64,000 nt of DNA from Trichopria drosophilae (taxonomy: Eukaryota > Arthropoda > Insecta > Hymenoptera > Diapriidae). The notes beneath the pieces were generated by a model. It saw only the letters and a list, made by a program, of their open reading frames with translations. It was not told the DNA's origin and did no database searches. Below, piece after piece: positions 12,319 to 24,344 of this stretch. Location: positions 11,649,001 through 11,713,000 of the forward strand of contig CM059585.1 in the NCBI GenBank assembly GCA_030407085.1, given 5' to 3'. The stretch's first letter is position 1, and every line of letters begins with the position of its first letter. A program made the translations under genes and the position numbers.

Positions 12319-12689
12319 TATTTGTTTATTTCAATCAACGGGTTAAAAAGTACAAATTTATGGATTAATGCAAATAATAAAATATATATAACGTTCTATA
12401 TTAGTAGAGCAATAACGAAACAGCCAATAGTAACAAAACAATATAAAATCAACGATATAAACTTATGTAATTTTTATTAAATTAAATCTATGTAATTTAG
12501 TTTTAATGTGCGTAATAGCACAGTTTAAACTAGCATTGAAATATATCTCGCATTCATCAGAATTCCTGCTATAAACTTCATTGAAAAGATTCCCAACAAC
12601 TGAAAAAGAATTGAATCCGGAATCTGTCCATTTTCGTATTGAATACGTTTGAATTCTTTGTAATCCTATAGTAAATAAATAAAAAAAAA

Positions 12690-12815
12690 ACTGTTTCAAC
12701 CGAGAATCGAACCCCGGTCCCCCACTTCCGAGCCATAACCACTCAACTACAGCTATTGTTGTGAAATAAAGTAAAAATAGTGAATAGTTGAAACAGGGAG
12801 TATTTTCTAGATATA
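12690..12815 (-). repeat. tRNA-derived SINE copy
   Basis: The minus strand contains AGTTGAGTGGTTATGGCTC (A-box-like) and GGGTTCGATTCTCGG (B box), about 40 bp apart, followed by a T/A-rich tail. A second copy at 19054-19165 shares both boxes and the outer GAAACANGGAGTATTT block. The tRNA part does not fold into a full acceptor stem, so it is a SINE head, not a functional tRNA. Confidence 0.65.
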
Positions 12816-12819
12816 TATA

Positions 12820-13480
12820 CATAGTTTGGTTTACAAAAAGTGCATCGAAGTTTTATTTCATTATTCGATAATACTTGAAACAAAAAAATAGATATGTGGA
12901 TACGTTATTGTGTCGTTACATTTAAAATTATCTACAAATTGTATGGTCAAAGTAAATTAATTATTTATCAGACTGATCAATTTATTGACAATTTTAGTAA
13001 TAATATTATTAATAACCATGTAGATCACAAATTCTTAAATATTAGTGTAAATTTAAAAAATAAAATAATTACTTAAAAACGAAAACTATTTATCAAGTAC
13101 AGCTTCAAAATTTAATTCGCTCGTCTAACACTAATTGGTGAATGCAGTTATAAATAATATGGAAATGCATTTTTGGGAAATGGATATAGATTCTATCCTG
13201 TACTGACTTCCATATATATTATTCGCTAATATCATTGTAACATTATGATTTCAAGTGTACAGAGGCTTCATTATAATGTTCATTTTTAGATTCAGTTTTC
13301 ATTTCCGTTTGAAATCTGCATTATATTTACGACAATAATACTACATTAAACTAACATAGTTAAATTAATATACTGCTGTGGTGTTGCAAATCAACGGACG
13401 AAAAAATAATAGAATTAAAACCCTGTCCTTTAGATAATAGATTTTACTCTAGGATAGAACTCTTTTTAGTACTTTCGCGC
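12820..13480. other. AT-rich intronic stretch
   Basis: FBXO42 intron 1. Very AT-rich; I see no gene, element terminus or clear repeat. Confidence 0.5.
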
Positions 13481-13484
13481 CCAA

Positions 13485-13800
13485 TGGAATTCGACCGGAT
13501 GTATACGTCAAAATTTTGACGAAGTATTCAAAAGAATTATCCTTGCTTTATTGAAATTCGTCAGAAAGTATAGTGTCGAATTGAAACGCGTTGGAATTTG
13601 TACGAAATATTCAAAAGAATTATGGTCGAACTAAGTCGAAACTTAGACGAAGTATTGAAAAGAATTATTATGGTTTTAGGTAAATTCTACCGGCCGTATT
13701 GGATCAAATTGAACCAGGTTAAAATTTTGACGAAGTATTGAAATTAATTATCAGCTTCAATTATGGTTTTAGTGAAATTTATTCGGACGTTGTGCGGCAA
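13485..13800 (+). repeat. Degenerate ~100-bp tandem repeat
   Basis: Three to four copies of a unit containing TTTTGACGAAGTATT followed by (A)AAAGAATTAT and a TATGGTTTTAG block. Copies are diverged and separated by irregular spacing. Confidence 0.55.
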
Positions 13801-13829
13801 ATTAATATTATTAGTTAAATCCATTTAAT

Positions 13830-16152
13830 ATCAAAAATACAAGAAATATTGGAGAAATCTAAAAAGATTCTGGGAAAAAAGAAACGTGCAAGGAAAAATT
13901 GGATTACCAAAAAGATTTTAAATTTAATTCAAAGAAAAGATGTTTTATACAAGGAAGCAACAAAGAAAAAGGACCCTAAACTCTGGGAAGAATATTTAGG
14001 AGATGTCGAAATCTTATAAACAAAACCATCACAACTACGAAAGCGCAGAACATTCAGAAGATGATAATGATGAACAACTCAAATCCACGAGATACATGGT
14101 CAACGATAAACCAACTATTACATAGGAAATGTAATAACGATGATGCAGCGCCAAAAAAAATCCAAAGGAAAAATGGAACATATACGGAAGACCCGAAAGA
14201 TATAATCACCGAGTTAAATAACCATTTTATATCGATAGGCAACGAGCTAGCTAGTAAACTTAATTATAAAAAATGTGAAAATGATAAAATTTTAGAACTT
14301 AATAATGTTTATGTTCGGGACTCATTGTTCTTTCAAGCGGTAACTTGTAATGAAATTAGCTTAATAATTCTTAAAATGAAAAATAAAAAATCCTCGGGTA
14401 TGGATGGTATAAGTGTGCAAGCTTTAAAGGTCTTAGCTCCATTTATATGTTCTTCATTATCAAACCTAATAAACAGTTGTGTTCAAGCTGGTTACTTTCC
14501 GGATATTTTGAAGATTGCCTCAGTAGTACCAATCTTTAAGGGCGGCGAGAAAACAAATGTAAATAATTATCGGCCGATTTCCCTCATCTCAAATATAGCT
14601 AAGATCTTTGAACATTGCATAAAAGTCAGATTAATCAACTTTTTAAACAAACATAATGTACTAGATAAGGCTCAATTTGGTTTTAGAAATGAAAAATCAA
14701 CTACGGATCCCATTGCAAAATTAGTTAAATCTGTTCATGAAGCTTTAGATAAGGCGCAACCAATTGTAGGTGTCTTTTTAGACATAGCAAAGGCATTTGA
14801 TACCATTAACCATGAATTACTTTTAAAAAAATTATATAATGTTGGCATACGTGGAAATGTGTTTGATATGTTGTATAATTACCTTAGAAATAGAAAACAG
14901 GAAGTAAGAATTGGTACTTGCAAGAGTAAAATAAAGATTATTGACTTAGGAGTTCCACAAGGAACTATACTAGACCTATCTTATTCTTAATCTATATAAA
15001 CGACCTTTATAAAATTCATTGCATGGGAGAAATTATTTCTTTTGCAGACGACACTGCTATAATATATAAAGACATCTCTTGGGACTGTTTAATATCGAAA
15101 ATTCAAAATGATATCCCCAATATAATTAAATGGTTAAGCATAAATAAACTCTCAATAAATTTTGATAAATCCAAAATCTTACCATTTGGTTGCTATAGAG
15201 ACAGTATTCCTGATTTTAACCAAATTCAGTTCAAAATAAACAAGCAGTGCTTTGTAATGAAAAGAATTGACAATATTAAATATCTGGGGATAACTTTTGA
15301 CTCACACTTACGCTGGAACATCCATATTAATAATATGGTAAACAAAAGTTGAGACATTTTCCTTTCGTCTTTCTCAAGTTGAGGAAATTATTAACAAGAT
15401 CACAATGTCTAACGATTTACTACACTCTTTTTCTTGCAATATTAAGTTATGGAATAGTAGCCTGGGGAAATGCTTTACATAATGTTTTTAAGTTCATTGA
15501 AATTTTACAGAAAAATGTTATCAAAATTATATTCTATAAAAATCGTTTATACCTATCCGATATGTTATTCAATGCTAGCGGATTACTCGAAATACGTAAA
15601 ATATACTATTTAATAATAGTTATGTTTGTAACTAAGAAAAATTTAGTGACAAGTAAGAGAATGGCTGCAAATACTAGAGCGCAACAATTAAGCCAGGTTG
15701 TAATTCCATTTAGTATAAGAAATATAGGTCAAAGATGTTATATATCTATCGCGAGCAAAATTATAAATTTGTTAATTAAATCTAAAATTGTATCTAACCT
15801 AAATATATCGAAATTAGCAGTAAAAAAGTGGCTGAGAGATAAAAATAGTCGTGAACTTGATACATACACTTTAATTAAATAATCTTACGCAGCACGCTTT
15901 AATTGTGTTATGTATATACCACTTAGTATTTTCACAATAACTGTACGAATACATAAATATCAATCTGTAGTCTATCACTTAATCCCTAATCAATAAAGGA
16001 CTAAGTTACCTAGATTTAAGTTAGTTTTAAGTTAAATTTAGGCTTCAGGGCGCGGACAAGTATGTAAATACTTTTGCGAATTTACTATGTATTGGGTAAA
16101 TCCCATCATGTAAACCTCCTGAATAAATTTATTATTATTATTATTATTATTA
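13830..16152 (+). mobile_element. Non-LTR retrotransposon (Jockey/CR1-like), frameshifted
   Basis: Endonuclease-RT linker and reverse transcriptase on the plus strand. The RT frame 14061-14990 carries KMKNKKSSGMDGI, NNYRPISLIS, the catalytic GVFLDIAKAFDTI and GVPQGTIL. The frame then breaks and continues at 15023-15352 (FADDTAII box) and 15349-15882 (C-terminal region). The 3' UTR holds hairpin AAGTATGTAAATACTT at 16058-16073 and ends in a (TTA)n tail at about 16130-16152. 5'-truncated and broken by at least two frame changes, so inactive. It lies in FBXO42 intron 1 in antisense orientation to the gene. Confidence 0.92.
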
Positions 16153-17580
16153 AATCAAAACTAAATAAGCTCTATAATTATGGAATCAGAGGCACAGCGT
16201 TAAAACTGTTCGAAAGCTATTTAAAAAATCGCAAACAAAGTGTACGTTTAGGTAATATAAACAGCGATTCACTTATAGTAAAATATGGAGTTCCACAAGG
16301 TACTATTCTTAGGACCGATATTATTTATTTTATATATAAATGATCTATTTGAAATTAAAATTAAAGGATCAATACTGTCTTTGGCTGATGACACTGTCAT
16401 AATATTTAAGGATCTAACATGGCCATCTCTTACAAATAATATAAAACTCGAATTACCTATTGTCTTTAATTGGTTTAGAGCAAATTTATTAACAGTAAAC
16501 GATAAAAAAAACGGTTTTTATTCCTTTTGGTTGCTACACGGATAGCATACCAAACTTAGTAAACTTAACAATACAAATTAACGATAAAAATATTGAAATA
16601 GCTCGAGCAACAAGCACAAAATACTTAGGTGTAATGATTGATAGCTATTTGAGATGGAACATACATGTACAAGGAATCCTAAAAAAATTGCGCCATATCC
16701 CTTACTTTTTTTACAAGTTGAGATCGTTTTTGAATATCAAACAGCTTCTAATAATTTATCATTCGCTATTTCTATCAATTATAAGATATGGTATCATTGC
16801 ATGGGGTGGTGCATATAATAATGTAATCAATCCCTTACAAACTTTTCAAAATTTGATATTAAAAGTAATGTTTTTCAAACCTCGTTTATTTCCAACAAGT
16901 GAGCTCCAGGAACTGTATAAAGTAAATTCACTACTTACGATCAGAAAATTATTTTATCTAAATGCTTCTATATATTGTAGACTGAACATTAACAGCAATA
17001 ACACGTACCATTCTTTAAATACCCGAGGAAACATAAAGAAACTAATAACGTTACCAAAAAGGAACAAAACTATTGGTCAGAGAGCTCTTGATTATATAGG
17101 CTGTAAATGTCTAAATTTAATATCGACTTCGTTGCGTGAAAATGATAAAAGCATTGCAAATTTTAAGAAAAAGTTATCTATGTGGCTTGCGATACAACGT
17201 TCCGAGGACTTAAATAGGATTTTAGTTCCGACTGAATAGAACCGATCTGCTACACGCGTATTTCTATCATCTGTTTTTATTATTTAGCATATTATTCACT
17301 ATTTCTGTTTTTCTTCTTTTTTTTTTTTCCATAGTTTATACCCGTTAATGATTTATTCAGTTTATTGTATGTATATCCTAATAATCATGTATGTCATTAT
17401 TATTTAGTTATAATTTAGGTTTAATATTAGTTACAATTTACGTTTAATATTAGTTATAATTTAGGCTTAAACACCTTAATTCGGGCCGCGGACAAGTAGA
17501 AATGCTACTTTTGCGAACCTATGTAGTGGGTAACCCACAGACATATGTATACACCTGAATAAAGATTACATTACATTACA
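16153..17580 (+). mobile_element. Second, 5'-truncated LINE of a sister family
   Basis: Begins immediately after the (TTA)n tail of the previous LINE, inside the RT domain (LYNYGIRGTALKLFESYLKN). GVPQGTI and LADDTVI boxes and a C-terminal frame (16634-17239) follow, with frame breaks near 16310 and 16540. The 3' UTR has hairpin AAGTAGAAATGCTACTT (17494-17510) and GTGGGTAACCCAC (17526-17538), then an (ATTAC)n tail. Related to but distinct from its neighbour. Confidence 0.92.
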
Positions 17581-17639
17581 AATGAGTCAATTTCATTTTC
17601 GAATTGATTCGAATTAAATGGAAGTACTTCTATTCTAAA

Positions 17640-18158
17640 ATGCCGCATTGTATCGTATTAATGGAATTAAAACGAATTATATAGAATTAAAATAAAACAA
17701 TTTCAATTAAAAAATGGACAGATTCCAGATTGAAAATTTGTTTGTTCTATTCTTTAACAGTTGTTGGGTTGCACCTGTATACCGGAGCATTAGAAATATA
17801 ATTTCTTAATACACAAGTAGATAAAAAATATTGTTGAAGCGTAGAACTGTTCACAGTTTCGAACTATCTTTGATAGAAATATCATGACGTTTGCTCTGCG
17901 AATAGAAGTCAAAGACAAGGAGAACTTGGTAATTTCAGTATAATCATGATCTCTAATCGACATAGGTTTTCCAGCTTTAAATGTTAAGTATCGTAGAAAC
18001 TTATGCTGGATCATTTCAAGGCTATTTACATCTGCATTAAAATAAGGAGACCAAATACAGGAGGTATATGTCAAACATCCCAGTAATCGAAAAACGATTC
18101 GCAGGCATTGGGAATTTTTTAATGCAAATAAATTCATACAAATCCATTTTCTGTCCAT
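17640..18158 (-). mobile_element. LINE 3' fragment, minus strand
   Basis: Minus-strand frame at 17790-18158 with SCIWSPYFNADVNSLEMIQ then HKFLRYLTFK, typical of the region after the RT domain of Jockey-type LINEs. Only this C-terminal piece is left. Confidence 0.8.
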
Positions 18159-18189
18159 AAAATTGTATTAAAATTAATGTTGTATATAT

Positions 18190-18975
18190 ATATATATAAC
18201 AAAATTGTATTTAATTTACAATTAAATGCCTCAAAGTCAACATTTATGCACTTTACTAAATCTAATAATCCGGTGCAATTTCAGTATCAGATTGATGGGA
18301 GCGATTTAGTTCGTTCTGTGACGATTAGGTGTCACTTTCGAATCATTTAGAATATGTTATAAAAGTAGCCAACAGAAGTTTAGGTGTTCTTTTTAGATCA
18401 ATGAAGCTTTTCACTGACTGTCAGGCTATAATTCACATTTTCAAAACTATAGTTCTTCCCCATTGTAGCATCAGAAATTTGGTGCCCTTATTTGAAATAC
18501 AACATTGGTAGATTAGAAGCGATTCAGAGGAAGTTTTTAAGATTTCTATCGCATAAAACTGATACTCCTATGCATCGGTTCTCACACGAATATGGACCTA
18601 TTTCTAAAATGTTTGATTTACGCACGATACAATCAATTCATGAATTTGGAGTCCCTTTTAGTCTATAATTTATTCTCTCTTCAGACAGTACGTTATGCAC
18701 ATCGGATACATCGTCCACTTTCTGAGGTTCAATGTAAATCGAGCAGATTTTATTTCTCTACGATAAATAGACTCACTCGTCTGTGGAATAATCTGCCTGA
18801 GGAAATAAAATCTGCTCGATCTTTATCACTTTTTATACTTAGATGTAAGATTTATAAGTGTGAATATTATGAATGAATATAAGATTGTATCAAGTGACCA
18901 TTATTATTATTTTCTTTTTTTTGTAACAAGGGCATTTATGTCCGTTAATATACTAATAAATAAATAAATAAAATG
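18190..18975 (+). mobile_element. LINE 3' fragment, plus strand
   Basis: Starts after a (TA)n run at 18186-18202. Frames contain SNHLEYVIKVANRSLGVLFR, then AIQRKFLRFLSHKTDTPM and TRLWNNLPEEIKSARSL, the usual end of such ORFs. The frame is broken near 18510 and 18590. Ends in a (TAAA)n tail at 18953-18972. Arranged head-to-head with the previous fragment. Confidence 0.85.
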
Positions 18976-19053
18976 CATTCAGAAGCATTGAAAATTCAAA
19001 TGCATTTATATCCAAAAATAATCCTAGTGCACACATTTAATGAAAAAAAATAA

Positions 19054-19165
19054 TGCTTCGACAGAGAATCAAACCCTAGACTCCCGCACAACAACTTCGT
19101 ACCGTACCCACTCAACCACACTCGCTGTTATAAAACTAACGATTAATTGAAACATGGAGTATTTA
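19054..19165 (-). repeat. Second tRNA-derived SINE copy
   Basis: Minus strand shows GTTGAGTGGGTACGGTAC and GGGTTTGATTCTCTGTCG, matching the A- and B-box regions of the 12690-12815 copy, plus the shared GAAACATGGAGTATTT block. Confidence 0.6.
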
Positions 19166-19366
19166 TGAATTGTGTAAATAAAAATAATGTCATAAATCTA
19201 TTACAATTTTCTACATTTATGTAATAATTTACTTATCGACTTTTGAAAAGAACAAATAGATAGTACATATTTTTCTTGATAAAATAAATAATGTAATTTT
19301 TTTTCTGAATTATGAAATATCTCTAAAACGTTACGAGATATGTGAAATTTGACGAAATTTTGACAT

Positions 19367-19584
19367 AAAGCAGGACCTCTCTTATTCTAATTGTCCAGCC
19401 TCTCTTATTCTAATCGTTCCCCCACAAGTCTTCTCCCACTATCACACGAAAAGTCAACGAAAAATATTGTCCACGAATCACAAGCTCGCAAACAAAATAA
19501 GTGGGGGTAAGGGGAAAATTAGAATAAGAGAGGTCGGAGCCATCTTGAAAAACTTTACTAATTAGAATAAGAGAGGTCCAACTG
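19367..19584. mobile_element. pogo-like MITE, CTTATTCTAAT family (copy 2)
   Basis: Ends GCAGGACCTCTCTTATTC and AGAGAGGTCCAACTG followed by TA. Nearly identical to 1491-1688 through the interior, with an extra short segment near the left end. The left terminus is degraded. Confidence 0.8.
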
Positions 19585-19664
19585 TAATTCCCAAAGCAGG
19601 GGTACGTATTCAAAGCCACTAAACCCCCCAGTAATCGAATTTTGCTTCCGTAAGTACTAATTTT

Positions 19665-20090
19665 TTAAACTGCAAACGTTGCTACCCTAATTTCATTTCT
19701 TTTAATTAACTGATTCATTATCTTATCTATATTTACATTGTCTGCAACATCGCTGTGTGTGTACAACATTGCCAAATTATTTAACAGCTTTTGATGCATC
19801 GTTGATCGTAAGTAAGTCTTTAACAATCTTAAGTGGGAAAAAGATCTTTCATTTCTACACGACGTAGCAGGAATCGTTAAAAGAATGTGTATAAACTTTT
19901 TATACTCGGGTACCAACTGCCCAATTTCAGGGTTCGTCTGCAAAAAGTTTACGACATCACCTAAACAGTTAAAAGCAACACTTCTACGAGATACAATTTC
20001 AATTATCATATCCCGATGCAATTTTAGTTTTTCTTCATTGAAATCATCTGATCTTGTCCAGCACAGATTGTTCACAGTTATAACATTTGA
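19665..20090 (-). pseudogene. hAT transposase C-terminal fragment
   Basis: A 136-codon minus-strand frame with VPEYKKFIHILLTIPATSC, RNERSFSHLRLLKTYLRST and QKLLNNLAMLY, the C-terminal dimerisation domain of hAT transposases and their ZMYM-like relatives. No zinc finger or catalytic core nearby. Lies in FBXO42 intron 1, same strand as the gene. Remnant. Confidence 0.85.
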
Positions 20091-20270
20091 CTACATTTTG
20101 AACGTCGACATCATGCTTCCCAATTGCAAAATTTTCAAGCAGATCCATAGTTGACGACTTAAATCGTTCTTTCGCAATTTCCTAACTTTCTTTCACGAAT
20201 TTATAATTTTAATCAATTTAATAAAATTATCAGTTTAAAATGTCATAAGTGATAAGCTAAGTTTTTATTA

Positions 20271-20509
20271 CAGTAGGACCTCTTACTAACGACTGGTTTG
20301 GTTCCTAACCCTCCTCTATACCTCTTACGAACGACTACTCGAGAGAGAAAGACTCTTCCACCACTATCACGATTCTGACCAATAAGATGCGCTCTGCGGG
20401 AAGGCGTCGTATTTACATAGACAGACACCCTGTAGAAGAGTGAGAGTGATTTTTTGTCGTTGATGGGAGGTGTCGTTAGTGGGAGTGTCGTTAGTGAGAG
20501 GTTCTACTG
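20271..20509. mobile_element. pogo-like MITE, CTTACTAACGAC family
   Basis: Ends CAGTAGGACCTCTTACTAAC and GTTAGTGAGAGGTTCTACTG, with TA flanks (20269-20270, 20510-20511). The motif CTTACNAACGACT is repeated within both ends: twice at the left, three times as GTCGTTAGTGGGAG at the right. Confidence 0.85.
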
Positions 20510-20511
20510 TA

Positions 20512-21342
20512 TATAGCGGATTTGATGGGAAACGGCAAAACATTGAATAATCCCCATTTCAAACTATCTCTGCATCACAGTTGTGTAGTATTATTATTAT
20601 GTAAAAATAGTGTACACCAAAATTGAGTCAATTTTAATTATTATAATCCGAGATTTCAAATGAAATAATTTTTTTTACAAAGTAAGTAGAAATGTGCAAC
20701 ATTCCTGTCCTGCGGGTAGAAAGAGAAAGTATTTCTCAAAATAGACTCTGTTTTTTTATGTAACGATATTTTCACTATAATTGTAAAATTTAATCTTTCA
20801 GAAAAATTCGCATACTACGATCTCGCTCGATTACAATATAAATATTACAAATACTTTATATGATATAGCATCGATACTGAAGTCGCCGGCACTGACAACA
20901 CTAATAAACCAATATTATATTAGCATTCGCACGGATTCATAATTTGTACCACTAATAAATCAATATTATATTTGCATTTGCATTGATTCAAAATTAATAT
21001 GGTCATTATGACATATTTATGCATTCAATTGAATTCAAGTTCTTTTTTGTACATATTATTTTTGGATTTAAATAAATTCATATTAAAAATGTTATGGAAG
21101 TTTATTTTTGTATTCATATGGATTCGTCAGGGACAGAAAATGGATTCAAAATTTATGAAATGCATTTTCGATTACTGGGATGGTCGAACGATTGTAATGT
21201 ACAAGTACCGAATAACAGGAACGTTTGTGAAACAATAAGTATTTTGTTTTCATAAATCCCAGACTTAGTTTTTGATATTTAGATGGGACTTGAAGGATAA
21301 CTTATGAAAAATTACAGCAAGATATATTTAAAAATGACTTAC
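20512..21342. other. Remaining FBXO42 intron 1 sequence
   Basis: AT-rich. A ~55-bp unit around ACTAATAAACCAATATTATA is present twice in tandem at about 20900-21000. No gene seen. Confidence 0.5.
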
Positions 21343-21466
21343 TCTTTGTTGCTCGAGACCACCTTTTGCAAACGTACATACATTCTTGAAGATCCTTGTA
21401 CGGAGGAATTAAACTTAGAATATATTCCAAAATTTCATCGGGTAAGTCGTCGATTTTACACTGCAT
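21343..21466 (-). CDS. FBXO42: FBXO42 exon 1: F-box
   Basis: First coding exon. The ATG at 21466 is the first in-frame methionine; upstream the frame has a stop before any other ATG. It encodes 41 residues, MQCKIDDLPDEILEYILSLI followed by PPYKDLQECMYVCKRWSRATK, an F-box for binding SKP1 in an SCF ligase. The donor is GTAAGT at 21342, phase 1, and it joins exon 2 (11860), completing an AAT codon. The human protein has about 45 more residues before the F-box. The 9482-bp intron that follows holds LINEs, SINEs, a hAT remnant and MITEs. Confidence 0.92.
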
Positions 21467-21493
21467 TTTGGATCTCCTCGAGGACTGAGACAC

Positions 21494-22330
21494 TGTGAAG
21501 AATTATTGTATGGAAGAAAGCATACTGCTTCTTCTATCCTTAACGTAACCTAACATTTGCAATTCTTCGAAGAATCGAAGTATTCTGTTATTTATTTATT
21601 GTCTTCATCGACGTTTATTATCCTCAATTATGCTTAGCTTCATATCTTCACTTGCGTGAAAAGTGAAAAAAAAATAAAAATGACACGACAGAGCACTGGT
21701 TACATGCGATGACAGAAATTCTCCACTCACACGACGATAAAATTACTGCGGAGAGGTACCAACACAAAGAGAAAACTTATATAAATGTGTATGTGTGTGT
21801 AAGTACGTATGCGACAATGCAAATGGTTTACTGCGGCAGCAACTCCATTTTGTTATGCGCATAGACAATAAACAAAAATTATTCTATGATAATAACAAAC
21901 CCAACAACTTTAAAATAAATAAACGGAATGTTCATCAATTACTTTCTTGATTTTTTGGATTAGAATACTCCAATAATATAAAGATTCGCAAGGTAGAAAA
22001 TGGAAATCTTTCACGGTTGTGAGAAAGATCCGAGAAACGACAGTACGATTGCACCTAGCGGCAACAAGAAGAACTACTATCAGCCAATTCGTCTCCCGGA
22101 ATTGAAAACGTTTTTAGCAGTAAACGAATTGGATTAAACTTGATTAAAATGTTTAATCCATTCCTATTCATAACTTGGATCTGTTAAAACATATTAAAAT
22201 AACATTTTTAAGCAATTTAACCTTTTTCATGCCAAACGGACATAATTTTGTCATGTTTTTCAAGTAAATATTTATCTGTGTAAAGATAAGTAAAAAAATT
22301 TAAAAACCATATTTTCTGACGTATTTTTGT
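21494..22330. other. FBXO42 upstream flank
   Basis: Probable 5' UTR and promoter region on the minus strand. No gene recognised. A short GTGTATGTGTGTGTAAGTA run lies near 21785. Confidence 0.45.
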
Positions 22331-22339
22331 CCGTACTTT

Positions 22340-22830
22340 TCAAATCTGCTATTAATTTTGCTCTATGGCGCTTGATTTTTTCAAAATGGCGGATATTTCA
22401 CAAAAAAGTGTGATTTTTTATATTTTGTTATTTATTTAACGTACTGGCTAATAATGTTCCCGTTGTCGGACAGTACAAATGTCTGGATCCTGTGGAATAA
22501 TCATCATAACTAAAATTTAAACGGCGCAGAATGTCTAAATTCAAAATGGCCGATCCAATATGGCGGTTTATACACGCATTTTTAATGTTTTTTCATTTTT
22601 TTGCATGTTTTTAGTCCCTGACGTTTACTTTTTGAATAGTTTTGTTATATTTATCTCAGTCTGATACCGATTATGCTAGAAAATAGCAATACAATATGAT
22701 GTGGAATTCAAAATGGCTGAAAATATTATATTTTTATTATAATATAGATATTATGTATATCTCACTTTGATATATATTGTGCATGAAAATAAGAATACAA
22801 GATGATATGGAATTTAAAATGGTGGAAAAT
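22340..22830 (+). repeat. ATGGCGG-module array
   Basis: Degenerate units around TTCAAAATGGCGGATATTTC, TTCAAAATGGCCGATCC, AATATGGCGG and AATTCAAAATGGCTGAAAAT, spaced irregularly. Then to 23426 I see nothing except TAACCTAACCTAAAAT at 22993. Confidence 0.65.
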
Positions 22831-23426
22831 ATCCTATTTTCTTTCATAATCAATATCAAACTGAGATAAATATAAGGGCTTTTATCTTTTATTCTTTTAT
22901 TGAACATTCGGAATTGGCAATTTTCCAATTCCTTTATAGGAATTCACGCGTGAGACATGTGAATTCCGCGTATGTATTTCCATTGATTTCCCCAACCTAA
23001 CCTAAAATAATATGGATTCGTTGGATTGGAACTGCCAGGAATTGAAATTGTAATTTTATACTTTTATACCATAACCCCATAACCTAAAATTTCCTTTAGT
23101 AAACTTATTTAGTAAAAAATTCGGTTTTGGAAGAAGGAACAATTTCGTGAGTTTTTCTTGTTGAACATAACCATAGACAAGTATCATTATAATTCCAAAA
23201 TTCCAGAATATCATAATCTCCAAAGCCAATTCTTCATTCCATAAACTCATAAACCACATAACCGTAACACCATTACTCTTAAACCCCGTAACCATTTTTC
23301 CTGGAGAAGTTCTGGAAATCAGACGAACCTCGTGAATGTTTCTTGTGGAACAAAGCCAGGGTAAATAACTCCAAACCCTATTTAGAAAGAAAAATAGTCT
23401 TCAAGTAAATATAGAAACCTTGTAAA

Positions 23427-24344
23427 GGAAGTAGGGGCAAAGTGGGATACGGAAATAGTACTTTTCGGTCCTAGGCCGTAAAGTTCAATTTTACGGACCG
23501 AGTGGAGATTGTGCATCCGAGGACTGGCGAAGCCGGTCTACTTTACGGACACGTGTATCAAAAAATAGGATTTTGGCGTTTCGCTGTATTAGAACATTTC
23601 CTATGTGTTTGTTTGCATTGTTTATAATTACAAAAGAGTTAATGTAATACAAATTTTGAAACATATTTCAGTTTCCATTCAGTAATTTACCAACCGTTCG
23701 AACATGACCTAGGAAGTCGAAGTCAATTTGTAAATTCAGACATATTTTCAATCGATTAGTAAGTATCAATAAATTAACCGTAATTAAAATCTGAATTGCA
23801 TGACTTAATAGTCTTCTCTTACACTCTATTTTCGTTTTTTATCTGTTTCAATTGGGGTTGAGGATGATTTTTTACGACGTGTTTAAAAAAAATTCTATTT
23901 TGGGGCAAAGTGGGATGTATTCTGTTTTGATTTAGGTTCACAGAGATAAGTAAGAACTCTCTTTCCCTCTCTCTCTCTCTCTCTCTCTTGAGTTGTGTCC
24001 ACGGCTCGTAGTGGCCAGGACGCTAATAAATAAATTTTTAATCAATCTCTCTCTCTCCCTCGCTCTCTCTCCCTCCCCCTCTCTTTCTCTCTCTCTGTCA
24101 AACCTTTCCAGAAGTAATTTTAACAACCCGTCCCACTTTGCCCCTAGATTTTCAGATTTCTCAAAAAAAGTTTTTTCGTAAAATTGAAATTTGGAGTATT
24201 AAACAGATACTTTTTTAAATGCGTTTCATAATAAGTTAGTTGAGGACCTAAATAAGGGTTTCTAAACCACACCTAACCATTCTTATGCCCCATATTTTTT
24301 GTATACAAGTTTTTCCAAAACCATCCCACTTTGCCCCTACTTCC
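23427..24344. mobile_element. GGGGCAAAGTGGGA element with nested inverted core
   Basis: Ends GGAAGTAGGGGCAAAGTGGG (23427) and CCCACTTTGCCCCTACTTCC (to 24344), inverted. The same GGGGCAAAGTGGGA motif recurs inside at 23902 and, inverted, at about 24129-24146, enclosing two (CT)n-rich tracts (23957-23990 and 24046-24098). No coding region; short ORFs in the CT tracts are artefacts. Confidence 0.75.

Noticed and set aside
12692..12753. Functional tRNA gene
   Set aside because: A and B boxes are present, but no complete acceptor stem or proper anticodon arm is seen, and a second degenerate copy exists; better explained as a SINE head.
21467..21493. Upstream start for FBXO42 at 21493
   Set aside because: That codon is GTG; the first ATG in frame is at 21466 and a stop lies upstream.
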